Assembly (NCBI GenBank): GCA_964454015.1
Contig: CAYVQF010000001.1
Location: 186,001 to 250,000, forward strand
Direction of reading: 5' to 3'
Source of the DNA: CAYVQF01 sp964454015
GTDB taxonomy: Bacteria > Myxococcota_A > Bradymonadia > UBA4248
Length of the DNA: 64,000 bases
Shown: piece after piece, positions 8,750 through 20,182 of the stretch
How the letters are laid out: every line of letters begins with the position of its first letter
How positions within the stretch are numbered: the stretch's first letter is position 1
Made by a program: the position numbers and the translations under genes
Notes under the pieces: model-generated
The model's input: only the letters and a program-made list of their open reading frames with translations
Told to the model about the DNA's origin: nothing
Databases searched by the model: none

Positions 8750-9229
8750 ATGCGACAGGGATGGCGATGGAGTGGGCGGTGGAAGTGGCCGCGGCTGCTG
8801 TTTTGGGGGTCTTGGGTGGTGGCCTTGGTGGCCTGTGGCGAGGATGAAGCGCCCCTCGAGCGCTGTTGGCCGCGGGATCGCCCCGCGGTGGAGAGCGCCG
8901 CGTGGGTGGGGATGTGGCAGGGAGAAGGTTCTGTCCAGGGATTCATGTTGGGCTTGGCTGCAAACGGCGACTGGGGAGAGTGGCGTCAGGCGCATGGTCT
9001 TTGGCGGTGGCGCGAGGGCGGTGCCTACCTCGTGATGGGGGATGAGCTGTTGCTGATCACCCATGATGCCTATATGCAGGAGCGCTTCAGGGTCGAGGCG
9101 AACGTGATGGCCATCGAGCGTTCGAGTGGCATGGAGGCAGCGCTGCGTTGGACGCGGGTAGAGTGCGCCGGGCTGGCATTGTCGGCGTTTTATACTGAAG
9201 AAGGTGACAGGCGCGGCGCCATGCAATAG
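8750..9229 (+). CDS. Small lipoprotein, function unknown
   Basis: 159-residue predicted lipoprotein. The N-terminus has a Trp/Arg-rich n-region, a hydrophobic stretch (residues 16-28) and a lipobox-like end with Cys29 (VALVAC). Acidic residues right after the Cys would favour retention in or release to an envelope compartment. The mature part contains several short Trp-rich strands (WVGMWQGEG, GLWRWREGG) suggestive of a beta-sandwich or lipocalin-like fold, which is inference only. The ATG is set by a strong GGAGGAG at 8737-8743. Confidence 0.65.
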   Translation: MRQGWRWSGRWKWPRLLFWGSWVVALVACGEDEAPLERCWPRDRPAVESAAWVGMWQGEGSVQGFMLGLAANGDWGEWRQAHGLWRWREGGAYLVMGDELLLITHDAYMQERFRVEANVMAIERSSGMEAALRWTRVECAGLALSAFYTEEGDRRGAMQ

Positions 9230-9315
9230 TAGTAGGGCCCGAGCGCCGTGGCTGGGGACCTGCAGAGCTGGGGTTCGTTGGTTTGGTACGGCGGCATGCA
9301 TAGAGGGCTTGGCTT

Positions 9316-10815
9316 ATGTACGACGTCGCCATCATCGGTGGGGGTGTGGTTGGGTGTGCCATCGCACGGCAGCTTGCCCACTACCGTGTGCGTACGGTGT
9401 TGTTGGAGAAACAGGCGGAGGTTGCTTTTGGCACGACCAAGACCAACTCTGGGATCATCCACGCGGGTCACCACAGCACGCCCGATACTCTGAAGGGGTC
9501 GCTGGTGGTCAGCGGGGGCGACGCCTTTGACCGTTTGTGCGAGGATCTTCATTTTGGCTTTCGCCGCATCGGTGAGCTCGTGGTGGCGCAGTCTGCGGAG
9601 GAAATTCCGGTCATCGAGGAGCTCTTTTCCCGTGGTCGGAGCAAAGGGATCCACGATCTCGAGATGTGGGACGCGCAGCGTCTGCGCCGAGAAGAGCCGA
9701 ACCTCTCCCATCATTTGTGTGCAGCCCTCTTTGCCCCCCGGGCAGGCGTCGTCAATCCTTACGAGTTTGCCTTTGCGCTGATCGAGAACGCCGTCGCCAA
9801 TGGGGTCGAACTGCGGGTGGATAGTCCGGTCGTGGCGATCAGTGACGGCGAGGACGGGGGGCTGTGCCTGCATCTGGGCGATGGCGGAGCGGGTGGGCCC
9901 ATGGGGGGCCGAGTCGAAGCGCGCTTCGTGCTGAACTGCGCAGGGGTCTATGCCGATCGCATTGCTGCCTTGGCCGGGGTACAGGACTTCGAGATTCTGC
10001 CGCGCAAAGGCGAAGAGTACATGTTGGACAAGCGCCTCAAGGGCTTGGTGCGCCGGCTGGTCTTTCCCGTGCCGACGCCAGCTTCGAAGGGCATCCTCAT
10101 CATTCCCACCTTCGATGGCACCCTCATGGTTGGGCCGACGGCTTTTGACACGGACGACCGGGAAGATCTGGCGACCACCGACCTCGGGGCGGATACGGTC
10201 TTCGATTTCGTGTCCCAACTGTGCCCTTCGATCACGCGCCGGGACACGATTGCCGAGTTTGCCGGCCTGCGCGCGGTGAGCTCGAGCAACGATTTCATCA
10301 TCGGCCCTACCTCGCGGCGGGGCTTCATCAATGTGGCAGGCATCCAGTCACCTGGGCTTACGGCTTCCCCGGCCATCGCGACGCTCGTGTGTGAGATATT
10401 GCGCAGTGAGGGGCTGGTGCTGGAAGAGCGAGGGGATTTTACCCCTCGCGTGACGGGTCCGGTGCGTTTTGCCAGCCTCGATGTCAAAGAGCAGCAGCGG
10501 CTGGCGGCGGAAGATCTGCGCTTTGGCCGGGTGGTGTGCCGTTGTGAGATGGTGACCGAGGGCGAGATTCATCATGCCATCGATCACGGGGCGCGCACCT
10601 TGGATGGGGTTAAGTTTAGGACGCGGGCTGGCATGGGGCGTTGCCAAGGGGGGTTCTGTACGGTGCGCTGTATGGACATCCTGGCCCAGAGGCTTGGCCT
10701 GCGCCTCGAAGAGGTGACGAAGCGAGGCTCCTCTTCGTGGATTGTCGTGCCGCGACGCTCGCCAGCAGCGGTCACTCACCCGTCATCGTCGCCGCAGACG
10801 CTTGCTGAGGATTGA
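9316..10815 (+). CDS. GlpA-like FAD oxidoreductase with C-terminal BFD [2Fe-2S] domain
   Basis: 499-residue flavoprotein of the DAO/glycerol-3-phosphate dehydrogenase family. The N-terminal dinucleotide motif GGGVVGCAIARQL (residues about 7-19) binds FAD. KTNSGIIHAGHH follows, as in L-2-hydroxyglutarate/G3P oxidases. Residues about 405-460 form a bacterioferritin-associated-ferredoxin-like domain with CRC and GRCQGGFC, four Cys for an iron-sulfur cluster. In many anaerobes the same gene precedes an NAD(FAD) oxidoreductase and a DUF1667 gene, as here. That triad is associated with anaerobic G3P oxidation, usually beside glycerol kinase, which is absent in this window. Substrate is therefore inferred. 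Confidence 0.82.
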   Translation: MYDVAIIGGGVVGCAIARQLAHYRVRTVLLEKQAEVAFGTTKTNSGIIHAGHHSTPDTLKGSLVVSGGDAFDRLCEDLHFGFRRIGELVVAQSAEEIPVIEELFSRGRSKGIHDLEMWDAQRLRREEPNLSHHLCAALFAPRAGVVNPYEFAFALIENAVANGVELRVDSPVVAISDGEDGGLCLHLGDGGAGGPMGGRVEARFVLNCAGVYADRIAALAGVQDFEILPRKGEEYMLDKRLKGLVRRLVFPVPTPASKGILIIPTFDGTLMVGPTAFDTDDREDLATTDLGADTVFDFVSQLCPSITRRDTIAEFAGLRAVSSSNDFIIGPTSRRGFINVAGIQSPGLTASPAIATLVCEILRSEGLVLEERGDFTPRVTGPVRFASLDVKEQQRLAAEDLRFGRVVCRCEMVTEGEIHHAIDHGARTLDGVKFRTRAGMGRCQGGFCTVRCMDILAQRLGLRLEEVTKRGSSSWIVVPRRSPAAVTHPSSSPQTLAED

Positions 10816-10818
10816 AAC

Positions 10819-12099
10819 GTGTTTGGACGAATCGAAGGACCCTACGATGTCGTGGTCGTTGGCGGCGGCCCAGCCGGTTTGGCGGCGGCCCTTGGTGCGC
10901 GTGAATCCGGGGCCGAGCGCTGCCTCATCCTCGATCGCGAGCCTGAGCCTGGAGGCATCCTCAATCAGTGCATCCACGCGGGCTTTGGGCTGCACTACTT
11001 CCGCGAGGAGCTCACGGGACCCGAGTATGCAGAGCGCTTCATCACCAAGGTCATCGATGGTGAGATCGATCTCGCGCCCGACACTTATGTCAGCGGCGTC
11101 AGCGTCGATTCGGATGGCACGAAGTGGGTGCGTGTTCTGTCCGAGCGTTTTGGTCTCAAGCACGTGCGGACCAAGGCGGTGGTGCTGGCCATGGGGTGTA
11201 GAGAGCGCACCCGAGGTGCGATTCGCATTCCCGGCTTTCGCCCGGCTGGGGTGCTGACGGCGGGTTTAGCGCAGAAAATGGTGAACATGCGCGGCTACTT
11301 GCCCGGTCGGCGGGTGGCGATCCTCGGCTCGGGGGACATTGGCCTGATCATGGCGCGGCGCTTGACTCTCGAGGGCTGTGAGGTGGTTGGGGTTTTCGAG
11401 CTCATGCCCTACTCCAACGGCCTGACGCGCAATGTGGTGCAGTGTCTCGACGACTTCGGCATCCCGCTGCACTTGTCGACGACGGTGGCTTGCATCCACG
11501 GCAGAGAGCGGGTGGAGGGGGTGACCGTGGCGCCTGTAGACGGCCATTTCCGAGCGCAGATGGCGCAGGCGCGCACCTTGGCCTGCGATACGCTGCTATT
11601 GTCCATTGGTTTGATTCCCGAGAATGAGCTCTCCCAGAGCCTCGGTCTGCGCCTCGATGTGGTGACCGGCGGTCCCTTGGTGTCGTCGACGCTCGAGACC
11701 AGCATGCCCGGGCTTTTTGCGTGCGGCAATGTCTTGCACGTGCATGACTTGGTGGATTTCGTCACGGCCGAGTCGCTGTTGGCGGGACGGTTCGCGGGTG
11801 AGTGGGCGCAGGGGGTGCGGCGTCCTGCGGACAACATCAGCCTGGTACCTGGTGACAATGTGCGCTATTGCGTGCCCCACACGCTCAGCCCGGAGCGGGA
11901 GCACACCATTTATCTGCGCTGCAAAGAGGCGATGAAGCCCTGTCGGATCCGGGTGGGTGACCTCATGGAGAAGCGGCTGCGTTTCGTGGTGCCCGCGGAG
12001 ATGATCATGGTCAAGATCAAGCCCGATCTTTTGGCGCGTTTTCATGGCGATACTTTGCGCGTCGACCTGGTTCCCGATGCGGGGGCGGTGGAGGATTAG
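10819..12099 (+). CDS. FAD/NAD(P)-dependent oxidoreductase, second subunit of the GlpA-like triad
   Basis: 426-residue pyridine-nucleotide-disulfide-type oxidoreductase. It has an N-terminal FAD motif GGGPAGLAAALGA and a second nucleotide-binding motif LGSGDIGLIMARRL near residue 175. GLFACGNVLHVHD is the usual FAD-contacting motif 3. A short conserved C-terminal domain follows. GTG start at 10819 with GAGG upstream; the gene begins three bases after the previous stop and ends directly against the next ATG. It probably passes electrons between the GlpA-like subunit and an acceptor; the acceptor is not shown by the sequence. Confidence 0.85.
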   Translation: MFGRIEGPYDVVVVGGGPAGLAAALGARESGAERCLILDREPEPGGILNQCIHAGFGLHYFREELTGPEYAERFITKVIDGEIDLAPDTYVSGVSVDSDGTKWVRVLSERFGLKHVRTKAVVLAMGCRERTRGAIRIPGFRPAGVLTAGLAQKMVNMRGYLPGRRVAILGSGDIGLIMARRLTLEGCEVVGVFELMPYSNGLTRNVVQCLDDFGIPLHLSTTVACIHGRERVEGVTVAPVDGHFRAQMAQARTLACDTLLLSIGLIPENELSQSLGLRLDVVTGGPLVSSTLETSMPGLFACGNVLHVHDLVDFVTAESLLAGRFAGEWAQGVRRPADNISLVPGDNVRYCVPHTLSPEREHTIYLRCKEAMKPCRIRVGDLMEKRLRFVVPAEMIMVKIKPDLLARFHGDTLRVDLVPDAGAVED

Positions 12100-12477
12100 A
12101 TGGCAGAACAGAGTCACTTCGTTTGTATTGGCTGCCCCATCGGCTGTCCCTTGCAGTTGACCCATGAGGGGAAAGAGATCATCGAGGTCTCTGGCCAGGA
12201 GTGTAACCGCGGTGCGAAGTATGCGGCACAGGAGTTCACTGACCCACGCCGGGTTTTGACGACGACCGTGGCCGTCGAAGGGGGGCGCTGGGAGCGCCTC
12301 CCCGTCAAGGTCTCGGCGCCCCTGCTCAAGACGCAGCTCTTTGCGGCCCTCGCGGTCATTCACGAAGTGGTGGTGACAGCGCCCGTGGAACAAGGACAGG
12401 TTCTGGTGCGGGACATTTTGGGAGAAGCGGGCTTGCACGTCGTCGCGACGCGATCCATGCCGCAGCAGGGGAAGTGA
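12100..12477 (+). CDS. DUF1667 family protein (CxxC metal/cluster-binding)
   Basis: 125-residue DUF1667 protein. Residues 6-14 have FVCIGCPIGC, giving a CX2CX3C set, and a further Cys lies in GQECNRG. These four Cys probably hold a metal or iron-sulfur cluster. DUF1667 proteins are encoded with the two flavoproteins upstream in many anaerobic G3P-dehydrogenase operons, and here the ATG directly abuts the previous stop, so the three are one translational unit. No enzymatic role is established. Confidence 0.88.
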   Translation: MAEQSHFVCIGCPIGCPLQLTHEGKEIIEVSGQECNRGAKYAAQEFTDPRRVLTTTVAVEGGRWERLPVKVSAPLLKTQLFAALAVIHEVVVTAPVEQGQVLVRDILGEAGLHVVATRSMPQQGK

Positions 12478-12520
12478 GGCCGGGCTGAGATAGGTGGGGC
12501 GGAGCCGTGAGAGGGGGGAC

Positions 12521-14713
12521 TCAGCTTGCTTCGTCGTCCGAGGAGCCGTCTTTGGCGGCGGGGAGTGCCGTGGCAGAGGCAGGGGCCTTGTTTTCCTGGA
12601 GGAGCTTGACCAAGGGGCTGAGGTCGGCACTGCGAATGTGCACGTCTCTCTGAGGAAATGGGATTTCGATGTTGGCGGCGCTGAGGGCGTCCCAGATGAT
12701 GAAGTTCAATTCGCCACGGAGCCGACGCTCGGTGATGGTGCGACAATCGACGTGGACCAGGAGGGCGAAGTCGACGCTCGAGTCGCCGAAGTTCTCGAGC
12801 CACACTTCCGGAGGGGGCTGGGCGATGATCCGCGGGTGGCGTTGGGCGCAGGCCAGCAGGACCTCTTTGACCTGGTGGGGATCGGCGCCGTAGCTGACGC
12901 CCACGGGGACGGTGACGCGAATGATGGGCGAGGACAGGGTCCAGTTGACGATAGGGCTGGAGATGATCTCCGATGATGGAACGATGAGCTCGTAGTTGTC
13001 GGCGGTGACGATGGTGACCGAGCGGGCGCCGACGCTGTCGATGCGGCCGAAAGTGCCGGCTGCGGTGACGAAATCCCCTTTTTTTACGGCGCGACCAAAG
13101 AGAATGATGAGTCCGCTGATGAGGTTGTTGACGGTGTTCTGGAGACCGAAGCCGACGCCAACCCCGAGGGCACTGAAGAAGATGGCGATGTTGGAGAGGT
13201 CAAGGCCAAAGGACTTCAGGCCAAAGAGCGCGCCGATGATGAGGAAGAAGTAATGGACCATGGTGTTGATGGCATAGCCCACCCCCACGGCCACGTCGAA
13301 ACGCGGATAGAACTTGTCGTTGAGGAGCGCGCGGATGGCGCGGCTGATGAAGACGAAGAGCCAGACGACGAAGAGTGCGCGCCCAATGCTGAAGACGCTG
13401 ATATCGGGACCGCTGGCCGTGCGAAACAGCGGCAGCGAGGTGAGGTCCACCAAGAGCGGCCACAGGCCGAGGATGCGCAACAGACCCCAGATGAGAATGA
13501 GCAGAGCGCCGACGGTGAGGGACGCGTCGAGGGACTTGAGGACTTGGTGGCGCTCGGTGTCGGTGGGGGCGCCGCTGGGGCTCTCGTGGCGTCGGATGGC
13601 CTGCTGAAGCGCCTGGTGAACGCGGCGGTAGAGCCAAAAGCCGAGCAAAGAGAGGAATATCAAGGCGTAAGAACGCAGGAGGATGAACTTTGCGGCGTCG
13701 GCAAAGCCGATGCTCCACAACAAGAGGAAGGTGGCCGAGAAGGCGATGATCCAGTGAAGCCGTTGAGAGAAGGCGTTGCGGATCGCCGTGTAGGTGGTGT
13801 TGTCGGGGAAAGAGGGCAGGAGCTGGTCGAGCTCCTTGCGGAGCCGCAAGAGACGTAGGCTGTAGAGGCCGATGAAGAGACGAAAGGCGAAGCCGGCGCC
13901 TGCTACCAGTGAGAGAGAGGTGTCGAGGATCTGGAGGGCGCGCCAGATGAAAAAGAGCATCGCGCCCATGGCGATGGCGCGCTGGAACCATGCGTTGAGG
14001 CGGGTGGGGTGACCGCTGAAGAGAAAGCGCTCCCTGAGGAGGACTTCGGCGCAGGTCGTTGAGAGGAGTTGAACAACCAGGCAGATCCAGAGGGCCAGAA
14101 TGAGCAGGGAGAGCCAGATCGCGTGGGGATAGAAACCCAACAGGGGGAAATGGGCCAGGACCAGTAGGGTGGCCGTAGGAAGGGCGCGGGCGATGACGCG
14201 GGCCAGGGCACTGAGGGCGCTATTGAGGCTCCCGGGGGGCAGACGGTCGATGTGTGCCTTGAGGCGCTCGCGCACTCGGCGCACGCGCCGCGTGAGGAGG
14301 CCAAAGCCGAAGGCGAACAGGAGCAGGATGAGCAGCGGGAGGAGCATGAGCGCTTTGGCGCTCCACCGGGCCTGCCAAAAGCGCTGCGCCTCTTCGGTGA
14401 TCCAAGCAAGCAGGGCCTGGCTCTCGCTGAGGGTGTCGCTGACGATCTCCGTGCCAAAGCCGAGTGGGCGCGGCGTGAGGTAGCGCTCGAGGGCCGTGGC
14501 GTGGCGCAGGGCGAGGTCTTGGGTGTTTGCAGCGAGAGGCTCGGCGTCGTCTGGGGCAGACGCATCCGGCGTGGGTGCTGCAGGGCGCGCGTCGGCCGGC
14601 ACAGGTGGCTTGAGATGTGGGAAGCCTGAGCTTTGCGCGTGGGCCAAGGGGGCAAAGGTTCCAAGGCCCACGATGATGAGGATGGCGCAGAGGTGAGAGA
14701 GCTTGGATGGCAT
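12521..14713 (-). CDS. MscS-family mechanosensitive channel with large N-terminal extension
   Basis: 730-residue membrane protein. A cleavable signal peptide (about 1-26, ending AHA) and a soluble Pro/Ala-rich segment come first, then about eight extra membrane helices. The MscS core is at about residues 520-700. The pore helix reads ALGVGVGFGLQNTVNNLISG, and the beta domain begins LFGRAVKKGDFV. Such long MscS homologues (MscK/MscM style) sense membrane tension and adjust osmotic release. The C-terminus is Ala/Ser/Asp-rich and probably disordered. It is 18 bases downstream of the spoVR gene and may be read with it. Confidence 0.9.
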   Translation of the reverse strand: MPSKLSHLCAILIIVGLGTFAPLAHAQSSGFPHLKPPVPADARPAAPTPDASAPDDAEPLAANTQDLALRHATALERYLTPRPLGFGTEIVSDTLSESQALLAWITEEAQRFWQARWSAKALMLLPLLILLLFAFGFGLLTRRVRRVRERLKAHIDRLPPGSLNSALSALARVIARALPTATLLVLAHFPLLGFYPHAIWLSLLILALWICLVVQLLSTTCAEVLLRERFLFSGHPTRLNAWFQRAIAMGAMLFFIWRALQILDTSLSLVAGAGFAFRLFIGLYSLRLLRLRKELDQLLPSFPDNTTYTAIRNAFSQRLHWIIAFSATFLLLWSIGFADAAKFILLRSYALIFLSLLGFWLYRRVHQALQQAIRRHESPSGAPTDTERHQVLKSLDASLTVGALLILIWGLLRILGLWPLLVDLTSLPLFRTASGPDISVFSIGRALFVVWLFVFISRAIRALLNDKFYPRFDVAVGVGYAINTMVHYFFLIIGALFGLKSFGLDLSNIAIFFSALGVGVGFGLQNTVNNLISGLIILFGRAVKKGDFVTAAGTFGRIDSVGARSVTIVTADNYELIVPSSEIISSPIVNWTLSSPIIRVTVPVGVSYGADPHQVKEVLLACAQRHPRIIAQPPPEVWLENFGDSSVDFALLVHVDCRTITERRLRGELNFIIWDALSAANIEIPFPQRDVHIRSADLSPLVKLLQENKAPASATALPAAKDGSSDDEAS

Positions 14714-14731
14714 AGATGGATGTGGCCAGCG

Positions 14732-16228
14732 CTAGATGGCTTCGTAGGTGCAGGATTTGTCGTGGTGATCTTGGCCGTCGAAGCTGAAGAGCCGACCTTT
14801 GCCATTGTGCATGGTTTCGAGGTTGACCGGTCGCCGCCAGATCTTTTGGAGGTTGGCCAGCACGTCGCGGGCGTAATCGATCTTGAGCTCGATGCCTTCG
14901 AACTTGTGGTGCAGCAGGAGCTCGCCGCGGTTCTGGAAGTTGCCGTCTTTGACGTAGATCAGGGGTTGTCCGAAGTTGGTGAGGCTGAAGAGGAGCTGTT
15001 CTTTGATGGCTTTGAACTCACGGCTCTGGATTTCGTAGTTTTTGCTTTGGTTGTTGTAGCCGAAGACGAAGAGCTTGTGGCGGCGGCAGAAGTCCTCGTT
15101 GAGAAACTCATCGATGAAGGTGACGTCGTTGTGGAGCTTTCGCACCTCGAAGATCTTCTCCTGGCCGAGTCCGAGATCTCGATTCCAGTTGGCCTTCTGT
15201 TGCATGTCTTCGCAGGTTTCGTAGTCGGGTCCAAAGCGCCCAGTGTTCCATCGATGCTCGATGTCACGCCACAACTCGACGCCGAGCTTGTAGGGGTTGA
15301 GCTGTCCCTTGGCGGTGGCGACGACCCCGGCGTAGGCGTCGGCGTAGTCGATGATTTCTGAGGCATCGAGGACCTTCTCCGTCATGATTCGGGAGTGCCA
15401 ATAGGTGGCCCAGCCTTCGTTCATGATTTTGGTTTGGCCCTGGGGCGCGTAGTAGTAGGCCTCCTCGCGAATGGCGGCCAGGATGTCGGCCTCCCAGCGT
15501 TCGAGGGGGGCATTCTCGAGGAGGAAGAGCATGACGTCCTTTTCCGGCCTCTCGGGGAAGGCCTTGGCCTTCTCTTTCTCCGCGGCGACACGCCGGCGCT
15601 GTTCCTCCATGTACTCTCGCGGGTTGATGTAGTTCTCCATGTATTCGCGAGACGTCGGGAGGCGTGGCAGGGTGAAGTCGCTGTTCGATGCCTCAGGGTC
15701 TCGTTCTTGCGCCGGTCTGCGGTTGATGAAGGGAGAGTGGATGTCGATGAGGTTGTCGATGGAGAGGCAGGTTTCGATGAAGTCTTCGACGAGATCCAGG
15801 CCCCAGCGATCGATGTAGCGGCGCACGCGGGTGGCGTGGTTGGCCATCTCATCGATCATGCGGCGGTGGGTTTTGGAGAAGTATAGGTTGTTTTTGAAGA
15901 AGTCGACGTGGGCGTAGACGTGGGCGATGACCGTTTTCTGGTCGACCAGGTGGTTTCCTTCCAAGAGGTAGGCGTAGGCCGGGTCATTGTTGATGACCAT
16001 TTCGTAGATTTTGGTCAGGCCAAACTCATAGCTTTTGGAGAGCTGCTCGTACTCCATGCCAAAGCGCCAATGGTTGTAGCGCGTGGGGAAACCACCATAG
16101 GCGGCGATTTCGTTGATGCTTTTGTAGTCGACCACCTCAAAGATGGTTTCAAAGAAGTCGAGCCCAAAGTTGCGGGCGTGTGCTTCGATGATCTCCTTGG
16201 TCTGCCACAGGGAGGTTGGGAGGTCCAT
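14732..16228 (-). CDS. spoVR: SpoVR family protein
   Basis: 498-residue SpoVR/YcgB protein of normal length. Recognisable segments are AYGGFPTRYNHWRFGMEYE near residue 45, MINEMVNNDP-like YEMVINNDPAYAYLLEGN, and a His/Glu-rich helical core. It is the last gene of a prkA-DUF444-spoVR cluster, a grouping conserved in many bacteria and linked to stationary-phase or stress responses. The biochemical role of SpoVR is unknown. A 45-base gap separates it from the DUF444 gene. Confidence 0.95.
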   Translation of the reverse strand: MDLPTSLWQTKEIIEAHARNFGLDFFETIFEVVDYKSINEIAAYGGFPTRYNHWRFGMEYEQLSKSYEFGLTKIYEMVINNDPAYAYLLEGNHLVDQKTVIAHVYAHVDFFKNNLYFSKTHRRMIDEMANHATRVRRYIDRWGLDLVEDFIETCLSIDNLIDIHSPFINRRPAQERDPEASNSDFTLPRLPTSREYMENYINPREYMEEQRRRVAAEKEKAKAFPERPEKDVMLFLLENAPLERWEADILAAIREEAYYYAPQGQTKIMNEGWATYWHSRIMTEKVLDASEIIDYADAYAGVVATAKGQLNPYKLGVELWRDIEHRWNTGRFGPDYETCEDMQQKANWNRDLGLGQEKIFEVRKLHNDVTFIDEFLNEDFCRRHKLFVFGYNNQSKNYEIQSREFKAIKEQLLFSLTNFGQPLIYVKDGNFQNRGELLLHHKFEGIELKIDYARDVLANLQKIWRRPVNLETMHNGKGRLFSFDGQDHHDKSCTYEAI

Positions 16229-16273
16229 GGCCTCGCTCCGTCGAGGTGAGCCCGGCGCTGGGGGCGTGTTGCG

Positions 16274-17401
16274 TTACATGCCCTTGCCGAGGAAGTCCTT
16301 GATGGATTGTAAGATGCCGTCGCGGTTTTTGATTTCGCTGAGGACCAGGCGTTCTTCAGCGGAGAAGTGCTGACGGAGATCTTTGATGAATTGACCGGAA
16401 CCGTAGGGGCTCTCGACTTGGCCATAGGCGAACATGTTCGAGGCGGGGATGAGGGCCTCTTTGAGGATTTTCATGCACACGCCCGTATCATCCACGGACC
16501 AGTTGTCGCCATCGGAGAAGTGAAAGGGGTAAATGTTCCACATCTCGGGCGGATACTCTTCCTCGATGATCTTCATGCACACTTTGTAGGCGCTGGAAAT
16601 CATGGTTCCACCCGACTCACGGGTGTGGAAGAAGGTGTCGCGATCGACCTCACGGGCGCTGGCGTCGTGGATGATGTAGCGACTCTCCAGGCCCTTGTAT
16701 TGGCTGCGGAGCCAGGTGTCGATCCAGAAAGACTCCATGCGGACGATCTCTTTCTGCTCATTTCCCATCGAGCCCGAGACGTCCATCATGTAAATGATGA
16801 CGGCGTTGGAGTAGGGGACGTTTTTCTCGACCCAGCCGCGATAGCGTTTGTCGTCGCGAATGGGAACGACCAGCGGGTTCTGCGGATCGTAGATGCCGCT
16901 CGAGACCATTCTTTTGAGGGCTTGCTTATAGGTGTGCTTGAAATGGCGCAGGCTCTCGGGGCCGATGCGGCGGAGGCCCGTATAGCGCTCTTTGACGGTC
17001 TCGAGTTTCTCTGTGCCCTTGGGCTCGATGCGGGGCAGGTGGAGCTCTTCCCCCATGATTTCAGCTAGTTCTTGAAGAGAGACCTCGACGTCGAGCCCGT
17101 GATCGCCCGGTTCACTGCCCGCTTTTCCCGCGCCGGGTTGCCCCTGCTCATCGCCATCTCCACCTAGGGAGTCACCGACTTCGCCTTCGCCTTGGCCGAC
17201 TCCGCCAGTGTCTTTGGAGCCGAAGCGAAACCTGGGGATGTCGACCCGAGGGATGGGGATGGTGACAAGGTCTTTTCCCTTGCGCCCGATGAGCTCACCG
17301 TTGCTCATGTAGCGCTTGAGGTTTTCCTTGATCTTGCCACGGATGACCTGCTTGAAGCGGCTGTGGTCCTGGCGGATACGATTGGCCTTGAGTTGCGACA
17401 T
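16274..17401 (-). CDS. DUF444 (YeaH/YhbH) family protein with VWA-type domain
   Basis: 375-residue protein of the YeaH/YhbH family. The N-terminus (SQLKANRIRQDHSRFK) matches the family. A Gly/Glu-rich linker lies at about 75-115, and a von Willebrand A-like domain with the MIDAS motif MMDVSGSMGNE is near residue 205. In other bacteria the protein is encoded with, and works with, the PrkA kinase upstream. ATG at 17401 is preferred; a TTG at 17416 overlapping the prkA stop is an alternative. Confidence 0.93.
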   Translation of the reverse strand: MSQLKANRIRQDHSRFKQVIRGKIKENLKRYMSNGELIGRKGKDLVTIPIPRVDIPRFRFGSKDTGGVGQGEGEVGDSLGGDGDEQGQPGAGKAGSEPGDHGLDVEVSLQELAEIMGEELHLPRIEPKGTEKLETVKERYTGLRRIGPESLRHFKHTYKQALKRMVSSGIYDPQNPLVVPIRDDKRYRGWVEKNVPYSNAVIIYMMDVSGSMGNEQKEIVRMESFWIDTWLRSQYKGLESRYIIHDASAREVDRDTFFHTRESGGTMISSAYKVCMKIIEEEYPPEMWNIYPFHFSDGDNWSVDDTGVCMKILKEALIPASNMFAYGQVESPYGSGQFIKDLRQHFSAEERLVLSEIKNRDGILQSIKDFLGKGM

Positions 17402-17412
17402 AGCAAAACCGA

Positions 17413-19464
<2,052 letters not shown>

Positions 19465-19492
19465 GATCACTCTCCTCGATGATGAGGGGTAA

Positions 19493-19524
19493 GCAAACGC
19501 CCGTTACCATTGAGGTGCGTTTGC
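19493..19524. promoter_or_regulatory. Inverted repeat upstream of prkA
   Basis: Perfect 8-base arms GCAAACGC (19493-19500) and GCGTTTGC (19517-19524), 16 bases apart, start 29 bases upstream of the prkA start codon. The spacing suits a dimeric regulator binding two half sites; it could also form a leader hairpin. No regulator can be named. Confidence 0.4.
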
Positions 19525-19651
19525 GTATGCACGGTACGGCCACGCGGCTCAGCGTATCGCAAAGGCGAAGCGCTGACAATGCCCGGGACCGTCACGAATC
19601 CCGTGCCGTGGCTGCAGGTTGAACGCGGAGGCGGGCGAAAGCGCCCCTGTC

Positions 19652-20182
19652 TCAGCCCGGTGGTCCCATGGGGGCGGGGCATGACGCCTCGATCCAAACC
19701 AACAACTGCGCCGTGTCCATGTTGAGCAGCACTGTCCAGGGCAGTCTGGCTGCGGCGAGGGCGTCGACGACACAAGCGCAGCCCACCACGTCGCCACCGC
19801 GGTAACAGGTCTCGAGCAGGGCGTTGCGCAGGTCGTCAGGCCAGCCTCCTTCCGCCGCGGCGCTCTGTTCGGCGCAAGTGCGGAGCAGGCCCATCAGCTC
19901 CTCCCCCGCCAATTGGCGCTCCCACTTTTCCCCCGGCGCTCGCTGTGCTTCGAGCAGCTCGAGCACACAGGCACACTGAGACTGGGGAGCGAAGTGCCCA
20001 CAGGCTGCCACAAAGGCGCGCTCGCTTGGCGACGCCGGCGTTTCGGCAAGGGCGGGCGCGGCGATGGTGCCGCAGCACAGCAGAGCGATGGCCAACGCCA
20101 CCCAAGCATGGGGCACAGCGAAGCGGCGCTTTTCAGCGGCAGCGGCGTCGTGTTCGACGTTTTTTGCTTTGGATCCACACAC
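19652..20182 (-). CDS. Secreted Cys-rich protein with an internal duplication, unknown function
   Basis: About 176 residues if the GTG at 20182 is used; the start is uncertain and an in-frame GTG also exists at 20329. A signal peptide is visible (EKRRF, hydrophobic core ALAIALLCCG, cleavage near APALA). The mature protein is two copies of one unit: Cys, eight residues, then CACV, then about 35 residues and a further Cys. Copy one is near SQCACVLELLEA and copy two near VGCACVVDALAA. Four Cys per unit suggest disulfides. I do not recognise the family. Confidence 0.6.
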   Translation of the reverse strand: MCGSKAKNVEHDAAAAEKRRFAVPHAWVALAIALLCCGTIAAPALAETPASPSERAFVAACGHFAPQSQCACVLELLEAQRAPGEKWERQLAGEELMGLLRTCAEQSAAAEGGWPDDLRNALLETCYRGGDVVGCACVVDALAAARLPWTVLLNMDTAQLLVWIEASCPAPMGPPG

